8,770 nucleotides of DNA from Holophagaceae bacterium (GTDB lineage: Bacteria; Acidobacteriota; Holophagae; Holophagales; Holophagaceae), in contig PMJK01000103.1 of assembly GCA_003158505.1 (NCBI GenBank), positions 1 through 8,770 of the forward strand, written 5' to 3'. The translations under genes and the position numbers were made by a program. Under the pieces are notes generated by a model, which had not been told where the DNA came from, ran no database searches, and saw only the letters and a list, made by a program, of their open reading frames with translations. Of this stretch, positions 5,964 through 8,770 are shown piece after piece; the first letter of the stretch is position 1, and each line of letters opens with the position of its first letter.

Positions 5964-6926
5964 TTATTTCAGCAGGGTCACCACGCGAACTGTCAACTCG
6001 GGCTGGTCGGGATCGTCCGTGCTGAGGGCCAGCACTTCGGTGGCGTGCCCGGCCTTCACGGTGGCGGGCAGGATGACGGTCAGTTCCACGGTGGCGGCCT
6101 TCTGGTTCAGGCCCTCGACCCGCATGCCCGGGATGGACGGACGGACCTTCGTGACGCGGAAGGGCCTGCCATCCGCCTGTTTGAGGGTCAGCTTCTGGCG
6201 AAGCTCCTTGCCCACCGTGTCCTGGAACACCAACTCCACGGGGCTGGCCTGGATCGAGGGTTTGAGATCCCACTGGACGTTCAAGGGGAGCTGGCTCATC
6301 CGCGGATTGGTGAAGCGCACGGTGGCGGTCTCCACCCCTCGCTGCTGGCCGGTCGGGACCTTGCGGCCATCGAAGGCCACATCCAGCACGAAGTCCTTGC
6401 CCTCTGGCCGGTAGGCGAAGGTGAGGAAGGGGGCGCCCGGTGCCTTCACGTCCACGATCTGCACGGGTTCCCCATTCCCGCTGGTGTAGCGGACCTGGCT
6501 GCGGGTGGTGAGGGATTTCGGGGCCTGATGGAAGTACACGGATTCGACCGAGGGCATGATCTCCTGGACCACCTCGGCCTCGAGGCTGAGGGTGATCGCA
6601 GGTGTCTTCGGATCGTTGGACACCACTTCGATGGACTTGCGCACCAGACCCTTCACCCCTCTTGGATCGAAGGTGGCCTCGATCTCCGTGGCTTCCCCGG
6701 GCGCGAGGGACCACTTCCCGAGCACGGTGTAAGTGCATCCACAACTTGGCCGCACCTGGGTGATGTTCAGGTAGGCGTTGCCCGTGTTGGTCACCCGGTA
6801 CTTGGCAGCCACCTTGCGGTCCGGCGGAATGCGGCCGAAATCGTGATGCAACTTGTCGAAGGAAATGGCCGGAGCCTGGGCCATCAGGGTCGCGGTGGCA
6901 CAGGCGAGGAGGAGTCGGCGGAACAT
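5964..6926 (-). CDS. Secreted DUF1573-domain protein
   Basis: A 320-residue protein with a short signal peptide (MFRRLLLACATATLMAQA, likely cleaved near residue 18-20), hence periplasmic or surface-exposed. Residues 22-118 match the DUF1573 pattern: FDKLHHDFGRI (23-33), NTGNAYLNITQVRPSCGCT (47-65) with the hallmark SCGCT, LAPGE (74-78), and VVSNDPKTP (101-109). This domain has an Ig-like (ASH/MSP-type) beta-sandwich fold; its function is not established. Residues 125-320 look like two further beta-rich repeats, the last with LSTDDPDQPELTVRV (306-320 region), which echoes the SNDP element of the first, so the protein may consist of three related modules. AGAGG (6933-6937 on the complement) is 6 bases before the start. 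It begins 33 bases after the GT9 stop, consistent with co-transcription, but a link to LPS synthesis is not implied by the family. Confidence 0.86.
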   Translation of the reverse strand: MFRRLLLACATATLMAQAPAISFDKLHHDFGRIPPDRKVAAKYRVTNTGNAYLNITQVRPSCGCTYTVLGKWSLAPGEATEIEATFDPRGVKGLVRKSIEVVSNDPKTPAITLSLEAEVVQEIMPSVESVYFHQAPKSLTTRSQVRYTSGNGEPVQIVDVKAPGAPFLTFAYRPEGKDFVLDVAFDGRKVPTGQQRGVETATVRFTNPRMSQLPLNVQWDLKPSIQASPVELVFQDTVGKELRQKLTLKQADGRPFRVTKVRPSIPGMRVEGLNQKAATVELTVILPATVKAGHATEVLALSTDDPDQPELTVRVVTLLK

Positions 6927-6959
6927 GCGGGACCTCTGGGGCAGTGAAGCTCCTCGATT

Positions 6960-7925
6960 CTATACGGAGATGAGACTTCTCAGTTCAGTCCAGACCTGGT
7001 CCGGCCCGATCCCGACCAGACAGGGATGCCCGGGGGTGAAGCAGTCCGGTTTGAAGCAAGGGGCGCAGGCGATGCCTTCCTTTCGGAGTCCTCGGCTGCG
7101 GGGACCCCAGGGCGTGGATCCGCCAGGATCTGTGGCCCCGTAGAGAGCCAGAACGGGCGCGCCGCAGGCCGCCGCCAGGTGGCTCAGCCCCGAATCGTTG
7201 CCCAGCACCGCCGCCGCGCCACGCATCCAGGCCGCGGCCTCCTTGAGCGTGGTCTTGCCACAGAGGTTGATGCCTTCTGCGCCGGCCACCGTGGCACAGG
7301 TCGTGGCCTCGCCCGGAGAGCCCAGCACGGCCACGGCGAAACCCTCGGCTCTGGCTTTGAGCAGCAGGACCCGGTAGTGGTCCTCGGGCCAGGCCTTGGA
7401 GGGCCAGGTGGATCCGGGCATGAGGCAAAGGTACCGCTCTCGAGGCCTGGCGATGGTGATGGCTGGATCGAAATCCGCGTAGGGCATGGGCGGGAGATCT
7501 GGCCAGCGCCGCGCCAGCACCGCATGGTAGCGGAGGAGGAAGCGGCCTTCCGCGTTCCAGAAGGGGCCACTGTGCGTGTTGAAGAGGCCCGCCAGGCTTT
7601 CGTCCACACCGATGCGTTCGGGCACCCGGGCCAGCCAGGCGGCCAGGGCAGGGCGCAGAGATTTCGGGAAGTGGATGCTCCGTGCCGCCTGGTATCGCCG
7701 CAGGATCCGGGCCATGGCCAGGGGGCCGGGCTTCCCCTCATCCGGCAGGACCGCATCGCAGAACCAGGTGTCCTCCACCAGGCCCACGGTAAGCTTCGGT
7801 CCCCACACCACGATGGGTCCGACGCCGATCTCCCGCAGCAGGCGCAGCACCGGCAGCTGCATGGCGGCATCGCCCACGAACCGCGGGAAGCGCACCCAGG
7901 TGGCGTGGTCGGGGATCACAGCCAT
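6960..7925 (-). CDS. Glycosyltransferase family 9 (heptosyltransferase-like)
   Basis: GT9 enzymes are GT-B-fold cytosolic or membrane-associated transferases that add heptose from ADP-heptose to the LPS core (WaaC, WaaF, WaaQ). The 321-residue product has the N-terminal VRFPRFVGDAAMQLPVLRLL (11-30), the acceptor-side motif of the family; the donor-side LMPGSTWPSKAWPEDHY (168-184); and GNDSGLSHLAAACGAPVLALYG (242-263). The cysteine-rich CAPCFKPDC...HPC (287-302) resembles the end of WaaF-type enzymes. The open frame extends upstream to 8018, but the ATG at 7925 aligns with the usual family start; it overlaps the GT4 stop by 10 bases, and AGAGG lies 10 bases upstream. hldD in the same cluster makes the expected donor. 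Whether it is heptosyltransferase I, II or III, or uses another sugar, cannot be decided. Confidence 0.9.
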   Translation of the reverse strand: MAVIPDHATWVRFPRFVGDAAMQLPVLRLLREIGVGPIVVWGPKLTVGLVEDTWFCDAVLPDEGKPGPLAMARILRRYQAARSIHFPKSLRPALAAWLARVPERIGVDESLAGLFNTHSGPFWNAEGRFLLRYHAVLARRWPDLPPMPYADFDPAITIARPRERYLCLMPGSTWPSKAWPEDHYRVLLLKARAEGFAVAVLGSPGEATTCATVAGAEGINLCGKTTLKEAAAWMRGAAAVLGNDSGLSHLAAACGAPVLALYGATDPGGSTPWGPRSRGLRKEGIACAPCFKPDCFTPGHPCLVGIGPDQVWTELRSLISV

Positions 7926-8770
7926 TCGGCCACCGCCTCTCGGAACTTGGCCGCGGCGTCGTAGTCCTGTGTCAGCGCTGTGCCGAAGGCATGGGCCTTC
8001 AAGCGCTGGACTTCCCACACGTCAGCCTCGGCCAGCATGGGGGCGAGCCGGGCGGCTGCGGCCGCCAGCAGGGGCTCTGGCACGGATTCCCGATCATCCG
8101 GTTTCTGCAGGAGGAAGCCCCCTTCGCCATCCTTCAGGACGGTCCCGATGCCGCCCACCGTCGGCGCCAGCACGGGCACGCCGCGCTCGAGGGCCTCAAT
8201 GAGGGCGAGGGGAAAAAATCCCTCGTTCCGACTGGTCATGACATAGAGATCGAGGGCGGTGAAGGCGGGACTGAGGTCGGCTTGCGGCCCCAGACGCAGG
8301 ACGCGGTTCCGCAGGGGCGAAGCCGCCAGACGGATGTCCAGGGCCGCAGCCGTGGCGGGCTCTTCGCGTCCGGCGAAGAGCAGGTGGACCTCGCCAAGGG
8401 CCTCCGCGAATCTCACCACACCCGTGGGGTCCTTCCGGCCATCGATCTGGCCCACGTAACCCACCACCGTACCGGCCTCCGGCAGCCCGAGCTGCCTGCG
8501 GGCCTCGCGACGCTCCTCCGGTGTGGCTGCCGTCGTCCTGGTCCTGGGATAGAGCGGGTGGATGATGCTGCACGGCGCGTTGCTGAGGTGGGTCCGCACG
8601 GCGGCCGTGAAATCATAGGTGCAGATCCAGCGGCCCACGAGGTTCCGGACACCCCTGTACTTGCGCAGGTGACGTACGTAGTGTTCGTGAAGGGTGATGA
8701 TGCAGGGCATCCTCAGACCGCAGCGGGCCAGCCAGGGCAGGGCGCGCTGGACGCCCTTGTGGTTGCAGAG
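7916..8770 (-). CDS. Glycosyltransferase family 4, 5' end outside window
   Basis: The C-terminal 284 residues of a GT-B-fold glycosyltransferase of the GT4/group 1 family, which transfers sugars from nucleotide donors to cell-surface glycans. The frame stays open from an internal ATG at 8710 to the right edge, and the added 20 codons (NHKGVQRALPWLARCG...) read as natural protein, so the gene is cut by the window rather than starting at 8710. Recognisable elements are VGYVGQIDGRKDP (start of the donor-binding domain), LRLGPQADLSPAFTALDLYV, SRNEGFFPLALIEAL with the two glutamates of the EX7E-type motif, and GVPVLAPTVGGIGTVLKDGEGGFLL. The glutamate pair is separated by eight residues rather than the usual seven. 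It is the first visible gene of the minus-strand cluster and overlaps the GT9 gene by 10 bases. Donor and acceptor are unknown. Confidence 0.9.
   Translation of the reverse strand, partial: LCNHKGVQRALPWLARCGLRMPCIITLHEHYVRHLRKYRGVRNLVGRWICTYDFTAAVRTHLSNAPCSIIHPLYPRTRTTAATPEERREARRQLGLPEAGTVVGYVGQIDGRKDPTGVVRFAEALGEVHLLFAGREEPATAAALDIRLAASPLRNRVLRLGPQADLSPAFTALDLYVMTSRNEGFFPLALIEALERGVPVLAPTVGGIGTVLKDGEGGFLLQKPDDRESVPEPLLAAAAARLAPMLAEADVWEVQRLKAHAFGTALTQDYDAAAKFREAVAEWL

Noticed and set aside
5524..6414. Large plus-strand open frame opposite the transporter and DUF1573 genes
   Set aside because: Composition is typical of an antisense shadow (Gly/Arg/Gln-rich, no domain), and both minus-strand genes are well supported.
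7926..8018. Longer N-terminus for the GT9 gene (start at 8018)
   Set aside because: The extra 31 residues are Gly/Arg-rich, overlap the GT4 coding region in another frame, and do not look like GT9 N-termini; the ATG at 7925 fits the family.

Overview
The window is GC-rich, densely coded bacterial DNA. A Gram-negative, LPS-bearing organism is indicated by a heptose epimerase and a heptosyltransferase-type glycosyltransferase. The overall style, including an F-type ATPase c subunit with a signal-peptide-like leader and an atpB-atpE pair apart from the other ATPase genes, would fit the Acidobacteriota (Holophagae/Geothrix-like) or a deltaproteobacterial-type lineage. That placement is inference; no rRNA or other marker is present. 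No tRNA, rRNA, CRISPR array, insertion sequence or phage gene was seen. No intergenic gap exceeds about 110 bases.

Left third, plus strand (1-1220): two membrane-sector (F0) genes of the ATP synthase, atpB (subunit a) and atpE (subunit c). Each is followed by a strong stem-loop with a T-tract. The hairpin between them has 16 pairs out of 17, and the one after atpE has a 12-pair core. atpE therefore looks like an insulated unit, and no other atp gene follows.

Middle, plus strand (1259-3943): a tight three-gene signalling operon. The first gene encodes a 389-residue protein whose second half can be aligned, motif by motif and with near-exact spacing, to the (p)ppGpp synthetase domain of RelA/SpoT, but with a large insertion and several altered substrate residues. 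The second, overlapping it by 7 bases, is a STAS anti-sigma-factor antagonist. The third is a response-regulator receiver fused to a PP2C/RsbU-type phosphatase. Together they look like a partner-switching module (phosphatase plus its STAS substrate) headed by a possible nucleotide-second-messenger enzyme. No anti-sigma kinase is in the window. This is the most interesting part.

Right half, minus strand (8770 down to 3940): a co-directional cluster read from the right edge: a GT4 glycosyltransferase (5' end cut by the window edge), a GT9 heptosyltransferase-like glycosyltransferase (overlapping by 10 bases), a secreted DUF1573 protein, an EamA/DMT-family ten-helix membrane transporter, and HldD (ADP-L-glycero-D-manno-heptose 6-epimerase). 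HldD makes the activated heptose that GT9 enzymes normally transfer, so the cluster is best read as envelope-polysaccharide/LPS-core synthesis. The two halves converge at a shared CTAG (3940-3943), where the phosphatase and epimerase stop codons overlap on opposite strands.
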